Program-made: the position numbers and the translations under genes
Shown here: one piece after another, positions 7,501-14,874 of the stretch
How positions within the stretch are numbered: position 1 is the first letter of the stretch
Layout: each line of letters starts with the position of its first letter
Notes under the pieces: model-generated
What the model was told of the DNA's origin: nothing
Databases searched by the model: none
Seen by the model: the letters and a program-made list of their open reading frames with translations, nothing else
NCBI GenBank assembly: GCA_002436205.1
Contig: DJKT01000057.1
Span: 1 to 18,452 of the forward strand
Source: Candidatus Peribacter sp. UBA6535
GTDB lineage: Bacteria; Patescibacteriota; Gracilibacteria; Peribacterales; Peribacteraceae
DNA: 18,452 nucleotides
Direction of reading: 5' to 3'

Positions 7501-7893
7501 TTATTGCTTGTCGGCCCAATACTGTTTGGCTTTAAGAAGAGTCTCTACCATCTCGAGAAGTTTGCGGATGGTCATTTCACTCTTAATAAAGTAGTCGTCT
7601 GCACCAAGCTGCTCTCCGCGCTCTTTATTCTTTTCATCACCGAAATTGGTCAGCATGATAATAGGGAACTTGCGACCTTCTTTTGGATGCTGTTCCAATA
7701 TACCAAATCCATCAAGAACTGGCATAATAATATCGAGGATAAGAATATCTGGCTCCTTCTTCTGAATTTCTGCGATAGCCTCTTCACCGTTTTGCGCTGT
7801 ACGTATAGTATACCCGCTTAGAGTAAACTTCTTTGTATAGACTTCGCGGAGAACCGCGTCGTCTTCTGCAATGAGGATATCAGCATTAGCCAT
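7501..7893 (-). CDS. Single-domain response regulator (CheY-like)
   Basis: A 130-residue stand-alone receiver domain with no output domain. The key residues are all present: acidic pair D11/D12, phospho-acceptor D54 (LILDIIMP), T82 (IMLTNFG) and K104 (YFIKSE). It should be phosphorylated by a histidine kinase, none of which is in the window, and act by protein contact. The next gene downstream on the same strand is the membrane ATPase, so it may control that machine, as CheY-like proteins control pili and flagella elsewhere; this is inference from position. The ATG is preceded 7 bases upstream by an extended -10 box, so the mRNA should be leaderless. Stop TAA. Confidence 0.93.
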   Translation of the reverse strand: MANADILIAEDDAVLREVYTKKFTLSGYTIRTAQNGEEAIAEIQKKEPDILILDIIMPVLDGFGILEQHPKEGRKFPIIMLTNFGDEKNKERGEQLGADDYFIKSEMTIRKLLEMVETLLKAKQYWADKQ

Positions 7894-7900
7894 ACGTTTA

Positions 7901-7929
7901 ATTATACCAGAAAACCTACTTTTAGTAAA
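7901..7929 (-). promoter_or_regulatory. Leaderless promoter of the response regulator
   Basis: On the minus strand TTTACT (7929-7924), a 17-base spacer ending in TGG, and a perfect TATAAT (7906-7901) form an extended -10 promoter. Seven bases separate the box from the ATG, which places the transcription start at or one base before the A of the start codon. Confidence 0.75.
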
Positions 7930-7935
7930 CTATCC

Positions 7936-7970
7936 AAAATAGGAGAAGAATGAGTACATTCTGCTCCTAT
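7936..7970 (-). terminator. Terminator of the rpsB-tsf unit
   Basis: ATAGGAG and CTCCTAT pair, then after one A/G mismatch AGAATG and CATTCT pair around the tetraloop AGTA (7939-7970). Read on the minus strand, the stem ends in TATTTTGG, a short T-run. It starts 27 bases after the tsf stop codon and just upstream of the response-regulator promoter, insulating the two units. Confidence 0.8.
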
Positions 7971-7997
7971 CATTGATTCTTTGTCAAAGATGATTTT

Positions 7998-8771
7998 CTA
8001 GACTGCCAAACGGACGTATTCCACGATTTCACTGTCTCCCAGTAGCTCCTGAACCAATTTGCCTGGTTCTTTGACGAATTCCTGACTGGTGAGAGCATTC
8101 TCTTCACGGAACTTCTTTTCTTTTCCAATCATGATCTTCTCCATAATCTCTGCAGGCTTACCTTCTGTTGCCAGTTGATCCTTCCAGATATCACGCTCTT
8201 TTTCTACTTCTTCCTCAGAAACATCTTCAGGTTTTACGTAAAGCGGGTTCATAGCAGCTGCGTGCATGGCGATATCCTTTGCGAGGGTCCCAGATCCACC
8301 GGAGAGGCCAACGACTACACCAATCTTTCCGTTACTGTGAACGTAGACACCAGAGACTGCAGCTTCGGTCAGCTTCATTTCTCCGAGAGTAATATTCTCT
8401 CCAAGCTTTTGGACCATAGCTGGAACTTTCTCATCAACAGTAGCTTGTGCTTTTTCTAGGCCGCCACTCAGTAGGCTATCTGCAATTTCCTGGCCGAGTG
8501 CCTGGAAGTTGTCGTCACGCGCTACGAAATCTGTCTCACAGTCGAGACGAACAAGTGCAGCTTTGCCTTCGGAGCTTGCTGAGAAGACAGAGCCTTCACT
8601 CTGATCGCGCTCAGCCTTTTTGGCAGCAGCAGATGCGCCCTTTTTACGAAGAATTTCGATTGCTTTCTCTTCATCGCCACCGGCTTCTTCGAGTGCTTTC
8701 TTGCACTCCATCATAGAGACTCCGGTGCGAGACCTCAGTGAGCCAACAGCTTTTGCATCTATAGTAGACAT
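7998..8771 (-). CDS. tsf: Translation elongation factor Ts
   Basis: Exchanges GDP for GTP on EF-Tu during protein synthesis. The 257-residue product has the N-terminal UBA-like helical domain (about 1-50: LRSRTGVSMMECKKALEEAGG) and the EF-Tu contact motif TDFVAR (80-85). Two core subdomains follow, with the conserved segments DIAMHAAAMNPLYV and EREIWKDQ-like (here KERDIWKDQ). It is slightly shorter than the roughly 280 residues of E. coli EF-Ts. It lies 20 bases after rpsB, the nearly universal bacterial order, and has no promoter or Shine-Dalgarno sequence of its own. The transcript ends at the hairpin 27 bases further on. Stop TAG. Confidence 0.97.
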   Translation of the reverse strand: MSTIDAKAVGSLRSRTGVSMMECKKALEEAGGDEEKAIEILRKKGASAAAKKAERDQSEGSVFSASSEGKAALVRLDCETDFVARDDNFQALGQEIADSLLSGGLEKAQATVDEKVPAMVQKLGENITLGEMKLTEAAVSGVYVHSNGKIGVVVGLSGGSGTLAKDIAMHAAAMNPLYVKPEDVSEEEVEKERDIWKDQLATEGKPAEIMEKIMIGKEKKFREENALTSQEFVKEPGKLVQELLGDSEIVEYVRLAV

Positions 8772-8791
8772 AATAGTAGGGGTTAGGGGAA

Positions 8792-9478
8792 TTATTTGGC
8801 CGGAGCGGTTCCGCCCATAGCTTCGAGTACAGTGTTCATTATCAGTTCGATAGATTTTACAGCATCATCATTTCCAGGAATACACTCTGTAAAGAGGTCC
8901 GGGTCTGCGTTACTATCACAGATTCCGTACACAGGAATATTCAATTTCTTTGCTTCCAATACCGCAACACGGTCACGCACAGCGTCGATGACAAACAGTG
9001 CATCGGGCATTTGTGTCATAGCAGATACACCACCAAGAGCAATGTCGAGTTTAGTCAGTTCTTTGCGTAGTTGTGTTTGCTCCTTCTTTGTATACTTTTC
9101 AATTTCTCCGGTCTTAAAGGAGTTCTGCAAGTCGAGATAGTGCTTAATACGTTTTTTGATCGTGTTCCAGTTGGTTAGAAGTCCCGGCATCCACTTTTTG
9201 GTAACGATAGGAAGTCCAAGTGCTTCGTGGAACATTTCGATGTAGACAATGCTCTGCTGCTTTGTAGAAACAAAGAGCACGGTCTTTCCTTCTTTCTGTA
9301 ATTTACTGAGAATAGAGCACACGCTGTCGAGTGCCTTTTTGGTCTGCACCAGGTCGAAGATATGCACCTTGTTTTGTGTGCCATAGATGTACGATGCCAT
9401 CTTCGGGTTCCACTTGTGACGTGGGTGTCCGAGGTGACAAGCGGCCTGGAGGAGATCCTTTTCTGTAACTGTAGGCAT
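8792..9478 (-). CDS. rpsB: 30S ribosomal protein uS2
   Basis: A small-subunit ribosomal protein of 228 residues. Family segments are clear: AACHLGHPRHKWNPKMASYI near the N-terminus, GKTVLFVSTKQQ, KKWMPGLLTNW and PDALFVIDAVRD, then IPVYGICDSNADPD near the C-terminus. It starts with ATG and has no Shine-Dalgarno sequence; the bases before it are a pyrimidine-rich heptamer repeat. A promoter about 130 bases upstream and a structured leader suggest control at the mRNA level. In E. coli, uS2 represses its own rpsB-tsf mRNA, so autoregulation is plausible here but not shown. It is followed by tsf. Confidence 0.97.
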   Translation of the reverse strand: MPTVTEKDLLQAACHLGHPRHKWNPKMASYIYGTQNKVHIFDLVQTKKALDSVCSILSKLQKEGKTVLFVSTKQQSIVYIEMFHEALGLPIVTKKWMPGLLTNWNTIKKRIKHYLDLQNSFKTGEIEKYTKKEQTQLRKELTKLDIALGGVSAMTQMPDALFVIDAVRDRVAVLEAKKLNIPVYGICDSNADPDLFTECIPGNDDAVKSIELIMNTVLEAMGGTAPAK

Positions 9479-9487
9479 AATAGGAAT

Positions 9488-9515
9488 GGATAGAGAATAG
9501 AGGATAGTGGATAAC
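9488..9515. repeat. Four heptamer tandem repeats before rpsB
   Basis: Consecutive 7-base units on the plus strand read GGATAGA, GAATAGA, GGATAGT and GGATAAC. In the rpsB mRNA they give a pyrimidine-rich, weakly structured stretch 10-37 bases upstream of the start codon. They could act as a ribosome landing site or could change in copy number; neither is shown. Confidence 0.6.
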
Positions 9516-9535
9516 GAATTGTGATCCTTGGCTTC

Positions 9536-9605
9536 CTCTTCGCGTCATTTCGCCGTAGTTGCGGCAGGCCCCGTTTGGGGAGGATCCGCTGCGATCAGCG
9601 AAGAG
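9536..9605 (-). promoter_or_regulatory. Structured rpsB leader RNA element
   Basis: CTCTTCGC and GCGAAGAG (9536-9543 with 9598-9605) form a perfect 8-bp closing stem. Inside are CCCC/GGGG around a 4-base loop, and GCGG/CCGC enclosing that hairpin. On the minus strand the element starts 2-3 bases after the predicted rpsB transcription start, so nearly the whole element forms the 5' end of the rpsB-tsf mRNA. No T-run follows. It may be a binding site for uS2 or another regulator; a dispersed repeat inserted here is the alternative. Confidence 0.55.
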
Positions 9606-9614
9606 TGCCGGATA

Positions 9615-9643
9615 TTTATACCTATCGCAGGCTTAGAGTGCAA
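9615..9643 (-). promoter_or_regulatory. Promoter of rpsB-tsf
   Basis: On the minus strand TTGCAC (9643-9638) is followed after exactly 17 bases by TATAAA (9620-9615). Transcription would begin near 9608, giving a leader of about 130 bases. It lies 12-40 bases past the glyQS stop; no terminator separates them, so read-through from glyQS is also possible. The rpsU promoter has the same -35 hexamer and spacing. Confidence 0.6.
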
Positions 9644-9655
9644 GGATATTGGGCT

Positions 9656-11065
9656 TTAATTCTTCCAGTATTCAGCTATCTCTGCCCTCAAATCAGAAAT
9701 CTTCACTCGCTTTTGCTCTAACGTGTCGCGATCGCGAATGGTCACCGTATCTTTGGCTCCCTGTTCTTTGTCTTCTCCAATCGTCCCAAAGTCTACCGTG
9801 ATACACAGCGGCGTTCCGATTTCATCTTGTCTGCGGTAGCGCTTACCAATACTTCCCGTAACATCAAAATCAGTAACAAGGTTCGTATGTTCCAGTAGCA
9901 GCTCATGGATTTCTTTGGCTTTCTCCACCAAGTGTTCTTTTTTACTGAGCGGCAAAATAGCGATATCGATAGGGGAGAGTCGCTTATCAAATTTCATCAC
10001 CGTGCGGACATCTCCGTTCTCCAGTTCTTCTTCGGTGTATGCTTCCAAAAGGAAGGTGAGCACAGATCTGTCGCAACCAAAGCTTGGCTCTATGACATGC
10101 GGAAGGAACTTACTTGTAGCATCATCCGGGTCGGTATATTTAAGATCATCACTACTAAATTTCTCATGCTGAGATAAATCAAAATCTCCACGGTCAGCAA
10201 GCCCAAACAGTTCACCCCAACCCCATGGGAACTCGTATTCGATATCAACAGTCTGTGTACTGTAATGACTCAGCTCATCTGCTTCATGCTGGCGAACGCG
10301 GATATTGGTTTCATCAATTCCAAGATCTGTATACCAATCCCACACTGCTTGTTTCCACAAATCAAATGCTTCTTTCTTATCATTTGGGCCTACAAAGTAT
10401 TCTATCTCCATCTGTTCAAACTCGCGTGTACGGAATGTAAAGTTTCCGGGAGTTATCTCATTACGAAACGCTTTTCCGATCTGCCCTATACCAAAGGGCA
10501 GACGCATCCGAGAGGTATTGAGGACATTCTTAAAGTTTACGAATATCCCCTGAGCCGTCTCCGGTCGCATGTAAATATCATCTCCTTCACCTTCAATGAC
10601 ACCCTGCTGTGTCTTAAACATCAGGTTAAAGTGCTTTGCATCAGACCATTCGTTCTTTCCACAATTTGGGCAGTTAATTTTTTCAGCTTTGAGCATCGGC
10701 TGCACTTGATCCAAAGTCAGAACTGCTGCTGCTTCTACTCCGAGTTTCTCTTCGAGTAACTTATCTCCGCGGTAGCGCTCTTTACACCCCTTGCAGTCAA
10801 CAAGAGGATCAGCAAACGAACCAACATGACCACTCGCTTCCCAGACTTTGGGATTCATCAATATCGCACTATCGAGTCCCACCATATCGGGCCTGTTATG
10901 GACAAATGTCTTCCACCAGTTTTGCTTTACGCGATTTTTCAGCTCCACTCCCAAAGGTCCGTAATCCCAGGTATTGGCAAGCCCTCCGTAGATCTCGGAT
11001 CCTGGGAAGATAAATCCTCTGCGCTTGCAGAGTGAGACAACTTGGTCGAGGGAGGTTGCTGGCAT
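9656..11065 (-). CDS. glyQS: Glycyl-tRNA synthetase, homodimeric type
   Basis: Charges tRNA-Gly. The product is a class II synthetase of the single-chain (alpha2) type, 469 residues from the ATG at 11065. It opens with SLCKRRGFIFPGSEIYGG and has two CxxC zinc-binding pairs (C91/C94 and C132/C135). Motif 2 covers about 198-223 (GKAFRNEITP...EQMEIEYF) and motif 3 about 326-336 (EPSFGCDRS). The anticodon-binding domain is at about 366-460. I prefer 11065 because the extra 49 residues from 11212 do not resemble the family. No Shine-Dalgarno sequence is present. It is divergent from prsW with 109 bases between start codons, and rpsB follows on the same strand. Confidence 0.96.
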   Translation of the reverse strand: MPATSLDQVVSLCKRRGFIFPGSEIYGGLANTWDYGPLGVELKNRVKQNWWKTFVHNRPDMVGLDSAILMNPKVWEASGHVGSFADPLVDCKGCKERYRGDKLLEEKLGVEAAAVLTLDQVQPMLKAEKINCPNCGKNEWSDAKHFNLMFKTQQGVIEGEGDDIYMRPETAQGIFVNFKNVLNTSRMRLPFGIGQIGKAFRNEITPGNFTFRTREFEQMEIEYFVGPNDKKEAFDLWKQAVWDWYTDLGIDETNIRVRQHEADELSHYSTQTVDIEYEFPWGWGELFGLADRGDFDLSQHEKFSSDDLKYTDPDDATSKFLPHVIEPSFGCDRSVLTFLLEAYTEEELENGDVRTVMKFDKRLSPIDIAILPLSKKEHLVEKAKEIHELLLEHTNLVTDFDVTGSIGKRYRRQDEIGTPLCITVDFGTIGEDKEQGAKDTVTIRDRDTLEQKRVKISDLRAEIAEYWKN

Positions 11066-11122
11066 CGAGGGAGAGCGTAACAGGGTTAGCGTAGGTTTCC
11101 TAGCCTCAAACCCCAGAGATGG

Positions 11123-11152
11123 CCTATATTTGATACTATCTATATATGCAAA
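11123..11152 (-). promoter_or_regulatory. Possible glyQS promoter
   Basis: On the minus strand TTTGCA (11152-11147) and TATAGG (11128-11123) lie 18 bases apart, each 4 of 6 to consensus. The region is AT-rich, so chance matches are likely. It would give a leader of about 50 bases. I saw no T-box features. Confidence 0.3.
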
Positions 11153-11156
11153 TATA

Positions 11157-11165
11157 TGGTATAAT
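11157..11165 (+). promoter_or_regulatory. Extended -10 promoter of prsW
   Basis: TGGTATAAT is a perfect extended -10 element. No good -35 box is found at normal spacing, which extended -10 promoters can do without. The proposed TTG start at 11175 is 9 bases downstream, the same spacing as at the sortase and rpsU genes. Confidence 0.6.
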
Positions 11166-11174
11166 AATGATGCT

Positions 11175-12860
11175 TTGAAACAAATACTACAAATTGTAAA
11201 TCGTAGGCTCAATGCGTGTTTTGTCGCATTGATTAGCGCAATACCTGTACCGGTAGCTGCTGCAACGCCGGATCAGCTATTTATACAGTCAGGAGACAAG
11301 AATGCCAGCACTATCATGTTGGCGGTAACGTTTGTGATTATTGCAGCTATCCTTGCAAGAATTAGTATACGTGTCATGAATCGCTCAAAAGAAACCGACG
11401 CAGCTCCATATCTTCCTTCATTTACTGTCATTATTACTACAGTTATTTGTGCAGCTGGGCTCTTCTTCTTAAGTCTTAAAACTATGGGAGGCATCGTTCT
11501 ATTCGATGGTCCCAGTGGTGTAACGAGAGCTGCAATCTTCTTTGGATCTATGGGTCTTGCGAGTGTGTTTGCAGAATTCCTTTGGCCGAGAGCGAAGCAT
11601 TATGTTTTCGGATTCTCCATCGGAACTCTGGTGACATTCATTCTTGTTGGTTTTTACTACATGCTGTTTGACAGAACGGTCCAGCAAGATCCGTTTTTCA
11701 TGGCACTGGGTATCGTGTGTGTCATTATGACGTGGAGGTTCCTTTTTGGACCTTGGCGTCCAAGAGTAAAAGCAGCAGTACTTGGTACATTTATTCTCTG
11801 GCTTGGTATTCACATGATTTTAAAAGAAGCACCGACAGAGCGATCTGCACGGATGCTCGCAACACTAATCGCGTTCATCCCTGCAGTCATCTGGTGCATG
11901 CTGTTCCTTAAAGAACATAAACAAAGGTTGAGTTTGGTAATTCTCATGTTCTTCGCGGGAATGCTCTCTACTGCACCCATTCTCTTTTACGATGCTATGG
12001 TGCGTCACAAAGTAGAGCTTCAATTCTTCCTGTTTAGTATCACACCCGAAAACTTCACACGGAGTTCCAATGCGTTTGTCACAGGAAACCTTGTAGGGGT
12101 AACTGGTATGAAGTCGACACTGGTAGCAACACTTATCTCCTTTATGATAGTGGGCTTAATAGAAGAGTTTTCGAAGTTCTGGGTACTGAGAAAGAGTGGA
12201 CGCAAGTTCTTTAGCTCTATAGATGATGTATTGCAGCTCGGTATCATTGTTGCCATTGGGTTTGCCTTTGCAGAAAATGTGATGAACCCTAGTTATTTCT
12301 TGGCATTCGTCAGATCCTATCTCATCAATCCAGAAGTACCACAGTGGGGTGCGTTTATGGGGAATGTATTAGGACGTGCGATTCTTACAAACATGGTACA
12401 CATTCTCTCTACTGGAGTACTCGCATACTTCTATGGAAAAATGCTTTTTGCAGGGCCTGTCCTCGAAGAGGAGCACAAAGCAGGAAAGATCCATCCTATC
12501 CCTCTCGCGTTACACAAGATTCTACGACTCCCAGAGAAGATGGTTTTCCGTCGTGAGAATATGGTTTTGGGGCTTGCCTCTGCTGTTTTACTCCATGGAA
12601 TGTTTAACTTCCTTGTAACACTTCCAGATCTTCTCCCCGGAAACCCTCGTACACTTGGTGATCTTTTCGCAAGTGGACCAGATTCTCCTTTGCATTACAT
12701 AGCTCTTCTCATTATCCCTTCTATGTTCTACGTGGTAGGTGGATTCTGGATACTCTCCATGTTGTTTTATAAGAAGCAGTGCATGAAAGAAAGAGGAGTT
12801 CTTGTCGTTACAGATCAATTCGTATCACAAGAGAGCTTTTACGCTCAGTACGCGAAGTAG
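11175..12860 (+). CDS. prsW: PrsW-family intramembrane protease, enlarged
   Basis: A 561-residue multi-pass membrane protein. Its C-terminal half carries the PrsW/CAAX-protease-like motifs: EEFSK (residues 330-334), GFAFAEN with E367, a histidine at 409 (MVHILSTG) and another at 474 (LLHGMFNF). In Bacillus subtilis PrsW makes the first cut in an anti-sigma factor inside the membrane. The N-terminal half adds about six more hydrophobic segments, making it much longer than the classical enzyme of about 220 residues. Start: no in-frame ATG or GTG lies at the right place. TTG at 11175 keeps a signal-like N-terminus (KQILQIVNRR, then a hydrophobic stretch to PVAAA) and fits the promoter. An out-of-frame ATGATGCTTTGA overlaps that start. 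The S41 protease gene follows 49 bases later. Confidence 0.82.
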   Translation: MKQILQIVNRRLNACFVALISAIPVPVAAATPDQLFIQSGDKNASTIMLAVTFVIIAAILARISIRVMNRSKETDAAPYLPSFTVIITTVICAAGLFFLSLKTMGGIVLFDGPSGVTRAAIFFGSMGLASVFAEFLWPRAKHYVFGFSIGTLVTFILVGFYYMLFDRTVQQDPFFMALGIVCVIMTWRFLFGPWRPRVKAAVLGTFILWLGIHMILKEAPTERSARMLATLIAFIPAVIWCMLFLKEHKQRLSLVILMFFAGMLSTAPILFYDAMVRHKVELQFFLFSITPENFTRSSNAFVTGNLVGVTGMKSTLVATLISFMIVGLIEEFSKFWVLRKSGRKFFSSIDDVLQLGIIVAIGFAFAENVMNPSYFLAFVRSYLINPEVPQWGAFMGNVLGRAILTNMVHILSTGVLAYFYGKMLFAGPVLEEEHKAGKIHPIPLALHKILRLPEKMVFRRENMVLGLASAVLLHGMFNFLVTLPDLLPGNPRTLGDLFASGPDSPLHYIALLIIPSMFYVVGGFWILSMLFYKKQCMKERGVLVVTDQFVSQESFYAQYAK

Positions 12861-12909
12861 CGCATAAGAAAAGATCCCTGTACAATGCGGTCAACCTTTT
12901 TCTTCAATT

Positions 12910-14544
12910 ATGAAAAGAATTTCTCGCGTTGCAGCCTCTGCTCTTATTGTGTTTCTTCTACTCCCCGGAGTAGCGACAGCGACTAGTGCTCATGATGCAT
13001 TGCGCGGATACAGTGATGGGGATGTAGTGACGCGTGGAGATTTAATCCGATCTGCAGTACAGGTACTTGGTCTCGAGGATCTAGTTGTCGACGAGCGAAA
13101 AGAGTTGCCATTTCGAAGAGTTGCAAGAGGATTGGAGAAATACGTTCGCGTTGCGCATAAAAAAAATGCCCTCGAAGCATTTGGATATGATCTGTTTCTT
13201 GCACAAGGAATAACGCGTGGAGATGCATTGAGAGTTTTGGTCAATCTAACGGGACTTGATACCGCAACCCCTGCGACGTTTAAAGATGTACGTGTAGGCA
13301 CTCCAGACGAACGAGCTGTGAGAGTAGCCGTAGAGCGTGGTTGGATGGACCCTATTCGAGCAGATCTCTTTGGAGTTCGCAGAAAACTTACCGGGCGTGA
13401 GGCTATACTTCTTTTGCGTAAAGCGTCAGGAGAGGCAGAGGTAAAAGATAGTAGCTTTAAGACCAATTCACCAACGATCAAAGTAAACCTTGGCACAAAC
13501 AAGCGTCTGATGAATTTGCCAAAAACCCAGATTCTCGAGTCGATTTGGAGCATTATAGAACGAGAATTCCTTTACACCGATAATATTGATACCGACGAAG
13601 CTGCCTTTCAGGCTGCGGAAGGTTTGGTCAATAGTTTAGGAGATAAGTACACCACCTTCATGCGACCTGTTCGTTCACAGCAGTTTCAGACTCAAATTAA
13701 CGGAGAGGTAACTGGTATCGGTGCGCAGGTGGAGTATATTGAAGGAATTTTAACCATTGTGTCACCAATCAAAGGTTCTCCTGCAGAAGCAGCGGGACTA
13801 AAGCCTGCAGATCAAGTCATTAAAGTGAATGGAGAACCTCTCAAAGACCTCTCCTTTATGGATGCAGTAGGTAAAGTGCGTGGACCCAAAGGTTCAACAG
13901 TAAAACTTACTATCCGACGTGATGGGTTTGAATTGGACATAGATGTCATGCGTGATGTGATTCGCGTACCAGAAGCCATTATCACTTGGCAGGATGATAT
14001 TGTTGTTGTCCAGCTAACACAATTTGGACGCATTACTCAAGAAGAGCTGCGCCCACAAATGGAGGCAATTATGATAAAAAATCCGAAGGGAGTGGTGCTG
14101 GATCTGCGTAGTAATCCGGGCGGATTACTATCTGCAGCCAACGCTGTTATCAGTCTGTTTGTCGAAAAAGGTACACCGTACGTGGAAGTACGCTCTCGCA
14201 AGGATCAAAAACTGGCAGTAACAACAGCAGAGCAAGTTATTACTGATGATGTAAGAGTTGTAGTGATTGTGAATGAGGGATCTGCATCAGCAGCAGAAAT
14301 TGTTGCCGGAGCTTTGCAGGACTTAAAGCGTGCAACAGTTGTAGGGGCTAAAACATTCGGAAAAGGTACTGTGCAACAGGTGTTGCAGTTTAATGATCAA
14401 AGTAGCCTAAAAATGACTATCGCAGAGTGGTATACCCCAAATGGAAATAAGATTGATGGTATCGGAGTACATCCGGATCTTGGGATTTCCGAGATTGACG
14501 GAAGAGACGCCCCACTTCTCAAGGCGTTGGATCTATTAAAATAA
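12910..14544 (+). CDS. SLH-bearing S41 C-terminal processing protease
   Basis: An exported serine protease of the CtpA/CtpB/Prc group, 544 residues. A signal peptide covers about 1-26 (MKRISRVAAS, then hydrophobic). Degenerate SLH-like repeats follow at about 27-52, 84-114 and 124-171 (ITRGDALRVLVNL is typical), which would hold it at the cell wall. A helical region leads to a PDZ domain at about 265-350. The S41 core has the catalytic dyad S460 (NEGSASAAE) and K485 (KTFGKGTVQ), 25 residues apart as in the family. It sits 49 bases after prsW on the same strand. A TACAAT box at 12881-12886 without a good -35 box may add a weak promoter. Joint action with PrsW on envelope proteins is inferred from position. 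Confidence 0.93.
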   Translation: MKRISRVAASALIVFLLLPGVATATSAHDALRGYSDGDVVTRGDLIRSAVQVLGLEDLVVDERKELPFRRVARGLEKYVRVAHKKNALEAFGYDLFLAQGITRGDALRVLVNLTGLDTATPATFKDVRVGTPDERAVRVAVERGWMDPIRADLFGVRRKLTGREAILLLRKASGEAEVKDSSFKTNSPTIKVNLGTNKRLMNLPKTQILESIWSIIEREFLYTDNIDTDEAAFQAAEGLVNSLGDKYTTFMRPVRSQQFQTQINGEVTGIGAQVEYIEGILTIVSPIKGSPAEAAGLKPADQVIKVNGEPLKDLSFMDAVGKVRGPKGSTVKLTIRRDGFELDIDVMRDVIRVPEAIITWQDDIVVVQLTQFGRITQEELRPQMEAIMIKNPKGVVLDLRSNPGGLLSAANAVISLFVEKGTPYVEVRSRKDQKLAVTTAEQVITDDVRVVVIVNEGSASAAEIVAGALQDLKRATVVGAKTFGKGTVQQVLQFNDQSSLKMTIAEWYTPNGNKIDGIGVHPDLGISEIDGRDAPLLKALDLLK

Positions 14545-14548
14545 TAAG

Positions 14549-14764
14549 CTACATGTTTGAGTAAAACTGCTTTTTGCGGTTTTTTGAGCGGTATTCCTCA
14601 CGCTTGATAGCCTTTTGACGCACGAGTCTCTTGGTGTCTTTTTTCTTTCTGCGGCCACGAACACGGAGAAGTTTGAGCAAACCTGTTCTTTGAACCTGTC
14701 TCTTGAAACGCTGCTGAAGCGCGTCATTGCTCTCGGTGCCTTTCTTGTGTGCATGAACGGACAT
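14549..14764 (-). CDS. rpsU: 30S ribosomal protein bS21
   Basis: A 71-residue, very basic small-subunit protein that sits near the 3' end of 16S rRNA. The family pattern is clear: NDALQQRFKRQVQRTGLL (13-30), a lysine/arginine block (RGRRKKKDTKR, 36-46), and REEYRSKNRKKQ (56-67). The 71 residues equal the E. coli mature length. In E. coli bS21 supports initiation on mRNAs with leaders, so its presence next to many leaderless promoters is worth noting. The ATG is 9 bases after its -10 box. Its 3' end overlaps the terminator of the opposing S41 gene, and the two stop codons are 4 bases apart. Confidence 0.94.
   Translation of the reverse strand: MSVHAHKKGTESNDALQQRFKRQVQRTGLLKLLRVRGRRKKKDTKRLVRQKAIKREEYRSKNRKKQFYSNM
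14563..14585 (+). terminator. Terminator of prsW-S41, inside the rpsU coding region
   Basis: AAAACTGC (14563-14570) pairs with GCGGTTTT (14576-14583, one G/T pair) around TTTTT, and the T-run continues to 14585. It is a standard plus-strand terminator 19 bases after the S41 stop. The same bases encode the C-terminal Lys/Asn/Arg-rich residues of bS21 on the other strand. Confidence 0.75.
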
Positions 14765-14773
14765 TTCTGGGGC

Positions 14774-14802
14774 AGCTTAGGGAGCTCAAGGGGCTAGTGC
14801 AA
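14774..14802 (-). promoter_or_regulatory. Putative rpsU promoter
   Basis: On the minus strand TTGCAC (14802-14797) is followed after 17 bases by TAAGCT (14779-14774, 3 of 6). The -35 box and spacing equal those of the rpsB promoter. The ATG comes 9 bases after the -10 box, so a leader of about 3 bases is predicted. Confidence 0.45.
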
Positions 14803-14835
14803 GTATTTGAATTAAAAAAGCAAAGTTCTCTTGCA

Positions 14836-14864
14836 TTGATTCAGGCCCGTTTCCGCTCTACAAT
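14836..14864 (+). promoter_or_regulatory. Promoter of gyrB
   Basis: TTGATT (14836-14841) is followed after 17 bases by TACAAT (14859-14864, 5 of 6). The ATG at 14875 is 10 bases downstream, predicting a leader of about 4 bases and no Shine-Dalgarno site. This supports 14875 as the start. It is back to back with the rpsU promoter. Confidence 0.65.
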
Positions 14865-14874
14865 CCACTCCGAT

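Noticed and set aside
9536..9605. The large hairpin as a rho-independent terminator for glyQS
   Set aside because: No T-run follows the closing stem on either strand, and it lies downstream of a good rpsB promoter.
11066..11174. T-box or other riboswitch upstream of glyQS
   Set aside because: The region is only 109 bases, shared with prsW, with no T-box-like sequence, specifier stem or terminator.
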